Below, piece after piece: positions 34,050 to 42,345 of a stretch of DNA of 64,000 nt. How positions within the stretch are numbered: the first letter of the stretch is position 1; each line of letters starts with the position of its first letter. The translations under genes and the position numbers were made by a program. Under the pieces are notes generated by a model. The model was given only the letters and a program-made list of their open reading frames with translations, was not told the DNA's origin and did not search any database. This stretch comes from Rhodovastum sp963714255 (lineage in GTDB: Bacteria > Pseudomonadota > Alphaproteobacteria > Acetobacterales > Acetobacteraceae): positions 124,001 to 188,000 of the forward strand of contig CAVQNU010000034.1 of the NCBI GenBank assembly GCA_963714255.1. Direction: 5' to 3'.

Positions 34050-34529
34050 CTAGCCCGCAGACCCGAAGGGCGGGTTCATCCGGACGATGATGAAATTGAG
34101 ATAGGCCGCGAAGGCCACCCAAAGCAGATAGGGCAGGAGCAGCCACACTGCCATCGGAGCCAGCGGTGCAAGGCCGGCCATCAGCCCGACGACCGAAAGC
34201 CAGAGGAACGCGACCTCGATCAAAGCCCAGTCGGGCCGCCGGAGATTGAAGAACAGCGGGGTCCACAGCAAATGCAGCGCAATGTTCACGCCGAACAGCA
34301 CGGCAATGCGAAGCTGTGCCGCCCCGTCGGGCGCGGCGGTCCAGGCCAGCACGCCGGCCCAGGCGGCAAGCCCGAGAATGACCGCCCAGGCTGGACCGAA
34401 TACAAATTCGGGCGGAGTCCATGCCGGCTTGCGCAAATTGCGGTACCAGGCGCCGACCGTGGTGATCCGTGCGCCAATCCCGAGGACAAGCATGGTGATG
34501 ACCGACGCGACGATGATGGTAAGTGTCAT
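34050..34529 (-). CDS. tspO: TspO/MBR family tryptophan-rich sensory protein
   Basis: Five-helix membrane protein of 159 aa. Family marks are WYRNLRKPAWTPPEFVFGPAW at the start, LFGVNIALHLLWTPLFFNLR in the middle helices and LPYLLWVAFAAYLNF in the last helix. In bacteria TspO binds porphyrins or cholesterol-like ligands in the membrane and modulates stress or pigment responses. The ATG at 34529 is preceded by AAGGATC. It is alone between the C92 hydrolase and a divergent exported protein gene, so no pathway is suggested by neighbours. Confidence 0.93.
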   Translation of the reverse strand: MTLTIIVASVITMLVLGIGARITTVGAWYRNLRKPAWTPPEFVFGPAWAVILGLAAWAGVLAWTAAPDGAAQLRIAVLFGVNIALHLLWTPLFFNLRRPDWALIEVAFLWLSVVGLMAGLAPLAPMAVWLLLPYLLWVAFAAYLNFIIVRMNPPFGSAG

Positions 34530-34764
34530 GTTTGATCCTTGCCCGGCCGCGCCATGCACGACGCGTTTGCTTATAACAAATATTGGCCGGGTTCCGATCG
34601 ACACCCGATTGCCCTGGCCCCCGTACGGCGTCCTCCCCGTAAAACGCGAAAATCGCACAGCCACCGGCGGATGATCGCGTAGGGTATGCCCGTCTGGCCC
34701 GTTTTCTCCTCATCAGCCGGACGCGCCACAACGGCAAGCGGCGGCGATAAGGAAGGAGATACCC

Positions 34765-35127
34765 ATGATGACCGACCATTCCGTCAAGACCGACCGGGCC
34801 ATCAGGCACGTGCTGCTGGCCTCCGCCATCTTCCTGGGCGCCGCCGCACTCGCCCCCGCCGCGCATGCCGATGGGGCCTGGGCCGCGGCGCATCCCCGCC
34901 GCGATCAGGTCAATGACCGGCTGGCCAACCAGTCGCACCGCATCAACCAGGAATACCGCGCAGGCGAAATCACCCGCGGTCAGGCCGCGCAACTGCACCA
35001 CGAGGATCATCAGGTCCGCCAGGAAGAGCGCCTGATGGCCGCGCAGAACGGCAGCCACATCACCCGCCAGGAGCAGCAGACGCTGAACCAGCAGGAAAAC
35101 GGGATCAGCCGCCAGATCGGCCCGTAA
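34765..35127 (+). CDS. Exported His/Gln-rich small protein
   Basis: Protein of 120 aa starting MMTDHSVKTDRAIRHVLLAS behind a strong GGAAGGAG site. The signal (VLLASAIFLGAAALAPAAHA) is cleaved after AHA. The mature 85 residues are hydrophilic and helical with a repeated pattern: VNDRLANQSHRINQEYRAGE, then ITRGQAAQLHHEDHQVRQEE and ITRQEQQTLNQQENGISRQI. Proteins of this type are widespread near ECF sigma/metal-sensor genes, but I know no function. It precedes the sigma factor by 19 bp and so may be the first gene of that operon. Metal binding through the histidines is possible. Confidence 0.8.
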   Translation: MMTDHSVKTDRAIRHVLLASAIFLGAAALAPAAHADGAWAAAHPRRDQVNDRLANQSHRINQEYRAGEITRGQAAQLHHEDHQVRQEERLMAAQNGSHITRQEQQTLNQQENGISRQIGP

Positions 35128-35146
35128 CGGCCGCGCACCGTCCGCC

Positions 35147-35728
35147 ATGACCCCGCCGCCCGGCCCATCCGCGTCGGCGGAGCACAGCGACGAGGCCCTG
35201 ATGGGCCTCGTCGCCAGCGGCGACCGGCAGGCCTTTGCGATTCTGATCGAACGGCACCGGCATCGCGCCATGCGTCTGGCCTATACCGTTACCCGCAACC
35301 GCAGCGCCGCCGAGGATGTGGTGCAGGAGGCGTTCCTGCGGGTCTGGACCAAGGCGCGCGACTGGGACCGCAGCGGTGCGGCGCGGTTCGCCGGCTGGTT
35401 CGGCCGCGTCACGGTCAATCTGGCCATCGATGGAGCGCGCCGCGTGCGCGAGGACCCTTTGGACGACACGCTCCCCCTCGCCGATCCAGGCCTGGCCTCC
35501 GATGATGCCGTGCATGCGGGGCAGATCGCCCGGCGCATCGGCCAGGCCCTGGCGACGCTGCCGGAGCGTCAGCGCGTCGCCTTCGCGCTCTGCCAGATCG
35601 ACCGGATGAGCAATGGCGAAGCCGCGCAATCGCTCGGCATCAGCACCGGCGCGCTGGAGTTGCTGCTGGTGCGCGCCCGCAAGGCGATGCGTTTGAAGCT
35701 CGCCGACATGATCGAGGCAATCCGATGA
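35147..35728 (+). CDS. ECF-family RNA polymerase sigma factor
   Basis: Extracytoplasmic-function sigma factor of 193 aa. Region 2 is FAILIERHRHRAMRLAYTVT with SAAEDVVQEAFLRVW, and region 4 is LPERQRVAFALCQID with SNGEAAQSLGISTGALELLL. A variable linker separates them. Its stop overlaps the start of the next gene (ATGA-type, 4 bp), the usual arrangement with an anti-sigma factor. The metal-sensor-like gene that follows suggests control by envelope or metal stress, as in Cnr-type systems. Target promoters cannot be identified here. Confidence 0.93.
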   Translation: MTPPPGPSASAEHSDEALMGLVASGDRQAFAILIERHRHRAMRLAYTVTRNRSAAEDVVQEAFLRVWTKARDWDRSGAARFAGWFGRVTVNLAIDGARRVREDPLDDTLPLADPGLASDDAVHAGQIARRIGQALATLPERQRVAFALCQIDRMSNGEAAQSLGISTGALELLLVRARKAMRLKLADMIEAIR

Positions 35729-36162
35729 CACTCAGCGAATTCGAGGACAACATCGGCCGCTACGGCACGGCGATCGACACCTGGCCGCAGACCGTGCGCG
35801 CCGCCGCCCTGGCCTTGCTGGCCACGAGCCCGGAGGCCACGCGCCTGCTCGAACAGGCAAGAAGGCTCGACTGTCTGTTCCTGGTCGACGCCTGCCCGCC
35901 GCCGCCCGCGGTCGCCGCCATCCTGTCGCGTGCCACCGCCGCGCGGCCCTCCGTCCGGACCCGCTTATCGGCCGCCCTCGGCCCCGACATCGGCGTCTTT
36001 TCGTGGCTGCAGGCCGGTGGTCTGGCCGCCTGCCTGGTGATTGGCGTGATCGTCGGCAGCGTCATGACGCCGCAGCGCGAGGTCATTTCGCTGGCCCTGC
36101 TCGACTTCGGCGTCGGCGCCCAGTCCGGCTTCGCGGCGCATCTGGACACCGAAGATGAGTGA
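35725..36162 (+). CDS. Probable membrane-bound anti-sigma factor
   Basis: Protein of 145 aa. The N-terminal 90 residues are cytoplasmic-like (LSEFEDNIGRYGTAIDTWPQ, SPEATRLLEQARRLDCLFLV). One helix follows at about 97-116 (AGGLAACLVIGVIVGSVM), then a short periplasmic tail. Size, topology and position directly after an ECF sigma factor fit an anti-sigma factor, although no ZAS (HxxxCxxC) zinc motif is present. It overlaps the sigma gene by 4 bp and the next gene by 8 bp. The function is inferred from context. Confidence 0.75.
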   Translation: MTLSEFEDNIGRYGTAIDTWPQTVRAAALALLATSPEATRLLEQARRLDCLFLVDACPPPPAVAAILSRATAARPSVRTRLSAALGPDIGVFSWLQAGGLAACLVIGVIVGSVMTPQREVISLALLDFGVGAQSGFAAHLDTEDE

Positions 36163-36622
36163 CCGTCCCGCCCCGCGCGGCCGCTGGCTGGCGGCTGTGG
36201 TTCTGGCCTCGCTTGCGGTCAATTGCCTGTTGATCGGGGTGATGTTCGGCGCCCGCGTCACCGGGCCGGCGTTGCGCGGCCAGCCGCCGCCGGTGGCGGC
36301 ACCGCAGGGCGGGGGCGCGTTCGGGCAACATGTGGGCCAGTTGCCGGAGCCAGAACGGCGCCGGTTCATGCTGGCCATGCGGCCGTTTCGCCCGGGCATC
36401 CGGGCGGCGCGCATGGCGCTGGTGGAGGCCCGCCGCCACCTGGCCGCGACGATTGCGCAGCCGGATTTCAACGCCGCCTCGACCGAAGCCGCCTTCGCCG
36501 ATGTGCGCACGCACGCCAGCGCTCTGCAGGAGCGTGTGCAGGAAGCCACCACCGCGGCGCTTGCGTCCCTCAGCCCGGAGTCCCGCCGCGAACTGGCCGG
36601 GACGTTGAACGTGCCACCGTAA
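36155..36622 (+). CDS. Periplasmic heavy-metal-sensor-like protein (CnrX/CpxP/ZraP group)
   Basis: Protein of 155 aa. An N-terminal membrane anchor (WLAAVVLASLAVNCLLIGVM) is followed by a periplasmic helical hairpin. The pattern RRRFMLAMRPFRPGIRAARM, then LVEARRHLAATIAQPDFNAA and LQERVQEATTAALASLSPES, is that of the 'heavy-metal resistance' (Metal_resist) fold. Obvious His/Cys metal ligands are sparse, so metal binding is uncertain. Forms a three-gene signalling unit with the ECF sigma factor and anti-sigma candidate. It probably senses envelope stress or metal. Confidence 0.8.
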   Translation: MSDRPAPRGRWLAAVVLASLAVNCLLIGVMFGARVTGPALRGQPPPVAAPQGGGAFGQHVGQLPEPERRRFMLAMRPFRPGIRAARMALVEARRHLAATIAQPDFNAASTEAAFADVRTHASALQERVQEATTAALASLSPESRRELAGTLNVPP

Positions 36623-36682
36623 CGCCGGCGCCGCGCCTGCGCGGCGTCCAGACGATCCCCCTCAGCAACAGGAGACCCTGCC

Positions 36683-36898
36683 ATGGCCGGACATCCGGAC
36701 AGTCTTGCGCGCGCGCCAGCCACGGACGGCTGCGGCGTTATCGATCCACACCGGCAGCCGGGCCGGCACCTCGGACGCCGTGCCCGGGCGGTGCTGGCGG
36801 GCGTGCTGCTGATCGCTTCCCTGAGCGGGTGTGCCTGCCGGCCCGGCTATGTCGGCCCGTATGGCGGCATCCATCCGGCCCGCTGCGTGGTCTGGTAA
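36683..36898 (+). CDS. Small Cys/Gly-rich lipoprotein
   Basis: Protein of 71 aa with AGGAG eight bases before the ATG. A long basic N-region leads to ARAVLAGVLLIASLSGCAC, a lipobox (LSGC). The mature part is about 20 residues, CRPGYVGPYGGIHPARCVVW, rich in Gly, Tyr, Cys and Trp. Tiny lipoproteins of this composition occur next to YXWGXW-type genes. Function unknown. Probably part of the regulon or operon begun by the sigma factor, as 60 bp separate it from the metal-sensor gene. Confidence 0.65.
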   Translation: MAGHPDSLARAPATDGCGVIDPHRQPGRHLGRRARAVLAGVLLIASLSGCACRPGYVGPYGGIHPARCVVW

Positions 36899-36910
36899 GG
36901 AGGCAATCCG

Positions 36911-37219
36911 ATGCAACAAATTTTCGCGCGCGGCCGGGCTTGGGTGCTGGCCGCCGGACTGGCGGCCTTCGCCGTGCCGCTGCTATCGCCAACGCCGGCG
37001 GCGGCCTGGTGGGACCGCCGTGGGTGGGGATGGCACCAAGGTGGCGGGTGGCATCCGGGATGGGGGTACCGCTGGCGGCGCTGCTGCTGGCGCCCCGGAG
37101 TGGTCGTCGGGGTCGCGCCGCCCGTCGTCGTCGTGCCGCCGCCCGGCGTCGTTGGCCGGGTCTGGAGTCCCGGTTATTGGCATGGTCCGCATTGGGGGCC
37201 GGGTCGTTGGCGATGGTGA
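36911..37219 (+). CDS. Exported Trp/Gly-rich protein
   Basis: Protein of 102 aa with a strong AAGGAGG site. The signal (AWVLAAGLAAFAVPLLSPTP) is cleaved after AAA. The mature protein is dominated by Trp, Gly, Arg and Pro: WWDRRGWGWHQGGGWHPGWG, then VVVGVAPPVVVVPPPGVVGR and YWHGPHWGPGRWRW. This low-complexity composition is that of small secreted envelope-associated proteins of unknown role. It lies 12 bp after the small lipoprotein and 51 bp before the YXWGXW gene, in the same direction. Confidence 0.75.
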   Translation: MQQIFARGRAWVLAAGLAAFAVPLLSPTPAAAWWDRRGWGWHQGGGWHPGWGYRWRRCCWRPGVVVGVAPPVVVVPPPGVVGRVWSPGYWHGPHWGPGRWRW

Positions 37220-37270
37220 CCCGCCCCGGCTTGGTCGCTATCCAGGAATGAAATGATCCGGAGCCACAAG

Positions 37271-37918
37271 ATGCACCGCCGCCTGTTCTGCACCTGCCTT
37301 ATCGCCGCCAGCCTCGCCGCACTGCCGGCGGTGGCCGCCGGCACGCCGCAGAGCAATGCCGCCAGCAATATCGGCCCCGCCGATACCAGTTCGGCGATCG
37401 CCCCGCGCCTGCCGACGCCCCCCTCCGGCGATGATGCGACGGTGCGGCAATACCTGCTCGACGCCCGCCAGGCACTGGCGGACGGACGCACCGGCACCGC
37501 CCAGGAGGCGCTGGAGCGGGCCGAGACGCGCATGCTCGACCGCGCTGTCCCCGCCCCGCGCCTGCACCGCCCCAACCGCAGCCCGCTGATCGAACAGGTC
37601 TCGGCGGCCCGCCAGGCGCTGGGTGCGAATGATCCGACCCGCGCGCTGCAGATCCTGGACGCGGCCCTGTCGATCCCGCCGAACCTCCCGCCCGGCCTGC
37701 CCTATGTAGCGGTGCCGCCGCCACAGCCGGAAGCGGTCCCGCCGCCGCCTGGGGCCCGGTATATCTGGCTGCCAGGGCATTGGATGTGGAAAGGTGCGGC
37801 CTATGTCTGGGAGCGCGGCCACTACGAGCCGGCGCCGGCAGCTTCCCGGCACTTCGTTCCTGGCCATTGGGAGGCACGGGGCGCTGCCTGGGTCTGGGTG
37901 CCGCCGCATTGGTCATAG
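37271..37918 (+). CDS. Exported YXWGXW/WXXGXW-repeat protein
   Basis: About 215 aa from the ATG at 37271 (GGAG seven bases upstream; an ATG at 37253 is also possible). The signal is LFCTCLIAASLAALPAVAAG. A helical middle (ATVRQYLLDARQALADGRTG, then AQEALERAETRML) is followed by a Pro-rich spacer. At the C-terminus are three repeats of the WLPGHW/WERGHY/VPGHW type ending VPPHWS. Repeats of this kind appear in the BcpO-related/YXWGXW family, which is exported and of unknown function. Last gene of the run that starts at 34765. Confidence 0.82.
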   Translation: MHRRLFCTCLIAASLAALPAVAAGTPQSNAASNIGPADTSSAIAPRLPTPPSGDDATVRQYLLDARQALADGRTGTAQEALERAETRMLDRAVPAPRLHRPNRSPLIEQVSAARQALGANDPTRALQILDAALSIPPNLPPGLPYVAVPPPQPEAVPPPPGARYIWLPGHWMWKGAAYVWERGHYEPAPAASRHFVPGHWEARGAAWVWVPPHWS

Positions 37919-37987
37919 AAATAGCCGGTCCCATGGCGGGGCGCCCCGTGCGTTCCGCGCCACCACCCGGCGGCGGGGCCGGCGAGG

Positions 37988-38530
37988 CTATGGCCGGGAG
38001 AGGGCGGTCGCCTCCGCCGGTCCCTCTTTCCTGATCGGCGGCCCCCAGCGGCTCCAGGCGAGTTCGTGGAAGAAATAGATCGTGCTGTCGATGACCGCAT
38101 TGCCCAGCGCGAGGCCGCTCGATGTCCACAGGTCCCCGGTGAAGTAAAGCCCCGTGACCAGCACATTGGCGATGCTGACGATGCGGTAGCTGACCGTCTT
38201 GATCAGGGCGATCCCGGCCGGATCGCTCTGCGGGTCGGGGCCGTAATCGTTCCAGAGGGTTTCGTGCACGTCATAGAGCACGCTCGATACCACGGCGTTG
38301 AGCAAAGCGATGCCGCCGCCGCCCAGCAGGGAGCCGGTATAGAGATAACCGACGATCAGCGCGTCGACCGAGGCAGCGATGCGGTACGTGACGGTCTTGC
38401 CCTGGCTGATCACCCAGGCCGCCACGCCTTCCTGGCTCGTTTCAGCCGCTTGCGCCGGCGGCGTTTGGGCGCAAGCCGGCCGGATGACGACGCACCACAA
38501 GATCAACACGCGCCACGCGACACGCCGCAT
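37988..38530 (-). CDS. Tandem DUF2061 membrane protein
   Basis: Protein of 180 aa with a signal-like N-terminus (VLILWCVVIRPACA). It contains two copies of the DUF2061 unit. Copy one is GKTVTYRIAASVDALIVGYL with LLNAVVSSVLYDVHETLW; copy two is IKTVSYRIVSIANVLVTGLY with LGNAVIDSTIYFFHELAW. Each copy has the K-T-x-(T/S)-(Y/F)-R start, two membrane helices and an (H)E-x-x-W end. The same unit closes the two exported proteins at 59.3-61.2 kb. Function of DUF2061 is unknown. It converges on the YXWGXW gene. Confidence 0.85.
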   Translation of the reverse strand: MRRVAWRVLILWCVVIRPACAQTPPAQAAETSQEGVAAWVISQGKTVTYRIAASVDALIVGYLYTGSLLGGGGIALLNAVVSSVLYDVHETLWNDYGPDPQSDPAGIALIKTVSYRIVSIANVLVTGLYFTGDLWTSSGLALGNAVIDSTIYFFHELAWSRWGPPIRKEGPAEATALSRP

Positions 38531-38805
38531 TTATGCGCTCCCCCTGGTGGTTGTCATTCAGTCGTCGCGCCGCGCGCGGCCGGGCGGCAACGCGTCATGG
38601 CTTTTCCAGCACAGGGTGGGCAGCGGCGGCAACCGGATGCGGGTTCGCGCGCCGGATAGCGTGCTGCAAGCGGCCCGGCACCGGCGGGCGGAAAGCCCGG
38701 GAGTTCGCCCCTGAACCCCGGCAAACGACAGTGGCCCGCTGGAAGTCATTGGTTTAGACGCTGCGACATCTTGCCGATCCGTCGGCGCGAAGGAGATCGA
38801 TCCCG

Positions 38806-39978
38806 ATGCTGACTCGCGTGACTGCCGTCATGCTGCCCCGCATGGCCTTGCTGGCCGCCGCCGGCTGCTGCGCCCTCGCCCTCGCGGCGAGCGCCGCCGA
38901 GCCGCCCGCCGAGGCCACGCCGGGCACCCCCGCGAAGCCGAAAGGCCATCCGGTCACCGTCACCCAGGAAATGATCGGCGCTGGCATCGTCTCCAGCGGC
39001 GTGACGTTGCCGCCCGCGCCCCCGGCGACGGGCACGCGCGCCCGCCCGGTGCCGGCCTGGCCCGGGCCGCTGCCCTGGCCGATCATCATCGCCGACCGCC
39101 GCAACAACCGGCTGCTGGAAGTCACCCCCGACAAGCGCATCGTCTGGGAATTCCCCTCGCCGGCGCTGAAAATCTACCGCGGCAACGACGACGTGAACTT
39201 CTCGCCCGACGGCAAAACGCTGGTGGTCAACGAAGAAGACAATTTCGATGTCCATTTCATCGACTATGAGAAGCGCGCTCTGGCCTGGACCTATGGCATC
39301 TCGGACGTACGCGGCAGCGCCCCCGGCTATCTGAACTTCCCCGACGACGCCAGGCTGCTGCCCGACGGGCGGATGACGATCGCCGACATCCGCAACTGCC
39401 GGCTGCTGTTCGTCGATCCGAAAACCTCGAAGACGCTGGCCGAGTGGGGCAAGCCCGGCGTCTGCAAGCACGCCCCGCCGGCCAGCTTCGCCTTCCCCAA
39501 CGACATCAACTTTTACGACAACGGCGACTTCCTGGTGACCGAAATCCCGGATGCCTGGATCACCCGCCTCGGCCCCGACGGCCATGTGGTGTGGAGCGTC
39601 AAGGGGCCGCATCTGCACTATCCGTCGGATGCCCGGGCAACCCCTGACGGCAACATCATCGTCGCCGATTTCATCAAGCAGGGCGCGGTGGTGATCTTCA
39701 ACCCGCTAACCGGCAAGGTCGTTTGGGAATACCGGGTGGCCGAGGGCGAGAAGGCGCTGAACCATCCCTCGCTGGCGGAAGAACTGCCGAACGGCAACAT
39801 CCTGCTGAACGACGATTGGCGCGAGCGGGTGATCGTGATCGACCGCCAGAGCAAGGAGATCATCTGGCAGTACGGCACAACCGACCAGCGGGGGCACGCG
39901 CCCGGGTTCCTCTGGTACCCCGACAGCCAGGACATCGACTATTACCACGACTGGAAGGCGGCCCTCGGGGGGGAATAG
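38806..39978 (+). CDS. Exported beta-propeller (aryl-sulfotransferase/NHL-like) protein
   Basis: Protein of 390 aa with AAGGAG ten bases before the ATG. The signal (ALLAAAGCCALALAASAAEP) is cleaved after SAA. The rest is a series of about six blades with recurring DxxNNRxLEV and DGxxxVADxxN patterns: IIIADRRNNRLLEVTPDKRI, LPDGRMTIADIRNCRLLFVD, TPDGNIIVADFIKQGAVVIF and LPNGNILLNDDWRERVIVID. This is the arylsulfotransferase/PQQ-like propeller layout. No catalytic residues for sulfotransfer are evident. Probably a periplasmic binding or scaffolding protein. Confidence 0.83.
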   Translation: MLTRVTAVMLPRMALLAAAGCCALALAASAAEPPAEATPGTPAKPKGHPVTVTQEMIGAGIVSSGVTLPPAPPATGTRARPVPAWPGPLPWPIIIADRRNNRLLEVTPDKRIVWEFPSPALKIYRGNDDVNFSPDGKTLVVNEEDNFDVHFIDYEKRALAWTYGISDVRGSAPGYLNFPDDARLLPDGRMTIADIRNCRLLFVDPKTSKTLAEWGKPGVCKHAPPASFAFPNDINFYDNGDFLVTEIPDAWITRLGPDGHVVWSVKGPHLHYPSDARATPDGNIIVADFIKQGAVVIFNPLTGKVVWEYRVAEGEKALNHPSLAEELPNGNILLNDDWRERVIVIDRQSKEIIWQYGTTDQRGHAPGFLWYPDSQDIDYYHDWKAALGGE

Positions 39979-39993
39979 CGACGGGCTGACCGC

Positions 39994-40026
39994 GCCGGCG
40001 CAGACCGCACGCGCGGCTGCGCCGGC
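39994..40026. terminator. 10-bp perfect hairpin between convergent genes
   Basis: GCCGGCGCAG (39994-40003) pairs with CTGCGCCGGC (40017-40026) across a 13-nt loop, 16 bp after the propeller stop. An A-run (GTGAAAAAACCC) follows on the plus strand, so a plus-strand terminator would lack its U-run. Candidate only. The remaining gap to 40202 holds no gene. Confidence 0.4.
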
Positions 40027-40202
40027 CTGCGTGAAAAAACCCATTCCGTGTCAATCCCGCCCGCCAGGGCGGCATTGTGCCGCCTCGTCCTTTGCGGCGA
40101 GGGCGGGGCTGGGTGCGCAGACACAGCGGAGCCCCCGCCATCGCGCACCTGCCCGCGCCATTGGGTAAGAGCGACGCGCCAGGACAGGGGCCGGCATTTA
40201 CG

Positions 40203-40904
40203 TCACGCGGCGACGTCCACCAGCACCAACTCGGCATCCTCGGTTGCGGTAATGTCCACCGCGTCCTCGCCTGAGATGGCAGCGCCGTCGCGGGTGCCCA
40301 CGGCCACACCGTTCACTGTCACCGCCCCCATGGCGGGGACCAGATAGCCGACCCGGCCGGCGCCGACCGGCTGGCGGATAGTCTGGCCGGCGCGCAGCTT
40401 TCCGGCGAGCACAGCAGCATCAGCAAAAAGCTCAAGGGCAGATCCATCGGCGCCGCTGCGGCCGTCGGCCAGGACGGTCAGCGCGCCCTCGACCCGGCCG
40501 GGAAACCGCCGTGTGCCCCAGCCCGGCGCCACGCCCTTCGTGCCGGGCAAAATCCAGATCTGAAACAGTCGGGTCGGCACCTGCTCCTTGTTGTATTCGG
40601 CATGCACGATGCCGGTGCCGGCATGCATCACCTGCACATCGCCCGCCTCGGTGCGGCCCTCGTTGCCCAGGCTGTCACGATGGGTAATGGCGCCCTCGCG
40701 GATATAGGTCACGATCTCCATGTCGCGGTGCGGATGCGGGTCGAAGCCGGTGCCGGGCGCCACCTCGTCGTCGTTCCAGACGCGCAGGCTGCCCACGCCC
40801 ATGCGGTCCGGGTCGTGGTACTCGCCGAAGCTGAAGTGATAGCGGGCGTTCAGCCAATGGTTGCGAAAACGCCCGAGCGCGGTGAAGGGCTGGACCTGGA
40901 TCAT
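40203..40904 (-). CDS. Pirin-family protein (quercetinase-like bicupin)
   Basis: Protein of 233 aa of the pirin/YhhW family. The first cupin has the metal site: GFDPHPHRDMEIVTYIREG gives His ligands, and HAGTGIVHAEYN supplies the further His and Glu. LRVWNDDEVAPGTGFDPHPH is the usual pirin opening. Bacterial pirins can act as quercetin dioxygenases or as regulators; which applies here cannot be told. The gene starts 55 bp after marR in the same direction, and a MarR-type palindrome sits between them, so MarR probably controls it. Confidence 0.93.
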   Translation of the reverse strand: MIQVQPFTALGRFRNHWLNARYHFSFGEYHDPDRMGVGSLRVWNDDEVAPGTGFDPHPHRDMEIVTYIREGAITHRDSLGNEGRTEAGDVQVMHAGTGIVHAEYNKEQVPTRLFQIWILPGTKGVAPGWGTRRFPGRVEGALTVLADGRSGADGSALELFADAAVLAGKLRAGQTIRQPVGAGRVGYLVPAMGAVTVNGVAVGTRDGAAISGEDAVDITATEDAELVLVDVAA

Positions 40905-40924
40905 CGTTGTTCCCCTATATTATT

Positions 40925-40938
40925 GTTCGATATCGAAC
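40925..40938. promoter_or_regulatory. MarR-type operator palindrome
   Basis: GTTCGATATCGAAC, a perfect 14-bp palindrome with the TTCGATATCGAA core typical of MarR boxes. It is 20 bp upstream of the pirin start and directly after the marR gene. Confidence 0.7.
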
Positions 40939-40958
40939 CATCCGACGCCTAACTATGA

Positions 40959-41444
40959 TCACTCAGTCCCGTCTTCAAGGGCCGCGCCCCCCCCTCCTTG
41001 CTGCGCGGCCGTCATGCCCAGGGTGCGCAGCAGCGCACCCAGCGCCCGCAAATCCGCCGGCGACAGCCCCGCCATGGCCCGGGCGATATCCGCGGCATGG
41101 CGGGGGAACAGGTCCTCGATCATCGCCCGGCCCTGAGAGGTCAGCTCCACCCGAACGGCGCGGCGGTCGGCCGCGTCGCGCGTGCGCAGCACCAGGCCGC
41201 GGCGTTCCAGCTTGTCCACCACGTCGGTCATGTTGCCCGCACTGGTCAACACTTTGCGCCCGAGTTCGCGGTGCGTCATCGCGCCCCTGTGCAGCAGCGC
41301 CTCCAGCACGCCGAGCTGCGTCGGCGTCAGGCCGCATGCGGCCAGCGCCGGCTCCACGCGCGCCAGCACCGAACGGCTGGCACGCATCAGCTTCACGTAA
41401 GCGCGGACGGCCTCCTCGACCGCAGGATCGGCGATGCCGTACAC
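40959..41444 (-). CDS. MarR-family transcriptional regulator
   Basis: Winged-helix regulator of 161 aa. The GTG at 41444 follows the uspA stop by 1 bp, so the two are coupled. Family landmarks are LTPTQLGVLEALLHRGAMTH, then RELGRKVLTSAGNMTDVVDK for the recognition helix, and RRGLVLRTRDAADRRAVRVE for the wing. The C-terminal helices form the dimer interface. No conserved Cys for redox sensing is evident in the DNA-binding region, so the ligand is unknown. The operator-like palindrome just downstream, in front of pirin, suggests that pirin is its target. Confidence 0.93.
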   Translation of the reverse strand: MYGIADPAVEEAVRAYVKLMRASRSVLARVEPALAACGLTPTQLGVLEALLHRGAMTHRELGRKVLTSAGNMTDVVDKLERRGLVLRTRDAADRRAVRVELTSQGRAMIEDLFPRHAADIARAMAGLSPADLRALGALLRTLGMTAAQQGGGGAALEDGTE

Positions 41445-41445
41445 G

Positions 41446-42312
41446 TCACCGGTTCATCAGCACGGGGAGATCGGCCTTTTCCAGCACATGCCGCGTCACC
41501 CCGCCCAGGATGATCTGGCGCAGCCGCGGCTGCGAATAGGCCCCCATGCACAGCAGGTCGGCGCCGAAGTCACGCACCGATTTCAACAGCCCCGCCCCCA
41601 CGTCGCGCTCGGCCGGGCGGAAGGTCGCGAGTTCCACATCCACGCCGTGCAACGCCAGATAGTCGAGCAGTTCCGGCGCGCCCGGACCGCGGCGCTGGTA
41701 TTCCTCGGCGGTCAGCACACGCACCGCGCCGGCGCGCTGCAACCAAGGGATGGCCGACCACACGGCTGCGGTGGATTCGGCCGAGCCGTTCCAGGCCAGT
41801 GCGATGCGGCTGCCGATCCGCTCGGGCGGGCGCGGCGGGGCGATCAGCACCGGGCGGCGAGACTCGAACAGCACCGCATGCAACGCATCCAAGGATGACA
41901 TGTCCTCACTGGCCTCGGGGTGCGGCACGATGGTCAGGTCGGCGAGCCTGGCTTGCTGGGCCACCACATCCTCTTCGCGGCCGGTGACGGCGGCGAAACT
42001 GGCGGTGGCAGCGCCGGCGCCGAAGCGCGGCTCCTGCACCGCGATGCCCTGTTCGGCGACGATGCGCCGGAACATCGCCCGCACCGCCTGGGCGCGGGTG
42101 GCACTTTCCTTCTCGGTGGCGGTCATCATCTCCTCGATCATGGCGCCGGACAGGCCCTCTCCGGCCAGCGGTGCCACGTCGCGGCTGTCCATGCGCACAT
42201 GCAGCGTGGTGAGGTGGGCGTTCCAGAGGCGCGCGACGATCAGCGCCGTCGCCAGCGCGGCCTCGCCGGCGACGGTGCCGGTCAGCGGCAGGAGCAGCTT
42301 GCGGATGGCCAT
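41446..42312 (-). CDS. Tandem universal stress protein (UspA)
   Basis: Protein of 288 aa with two UspA domains. The first starts MAIRKLLLPLTGTVAGEAAL. The second starts RIALAWNGSAESTAAVWSAI and carries the ATP-binding loop in GADLLCMGAYSQPRLRQIIL followed by GGVTRHVLEKADLPVLM, matching G-2x-G-9x-G-(S/T). The first domain's equivalent loop is degenerate. It probably binds ATP and acts in general stress survival. Part of a close-packed minus-strand run: 33 bp after the APH-AAA gene and 1 bp before marR. Confidence 0.9.
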   Translation of the reverse strand: MAIRKLLLPLTGTVAGEAALATALIVARLWNAHLTTLHVRMDSRDVAPLAGEGLSGAMIEEMMTATEKESATRAQAVRAMFRRIVAEQGIAVQEPRFGAGAATASFAAVTGREEDVVAQQARLADLTIVPHPEASEDMSSLDALHAVLFESRRPVLIAPPRPPERIGSRIALAWNGSAESTAAVWSAIPWLQRAGAVRVLTAEEYQRRGPGAPELLDYLALHGVDVELATFRPAERDVGAGLLKSVRDFGADLLCMGAYSQPRLRQIILGGVTRHVLEKADLPVLMNR

Positions 42313-42345
42313 GGCTGAACTCCCCGAACGCAACGGATCATTCTA

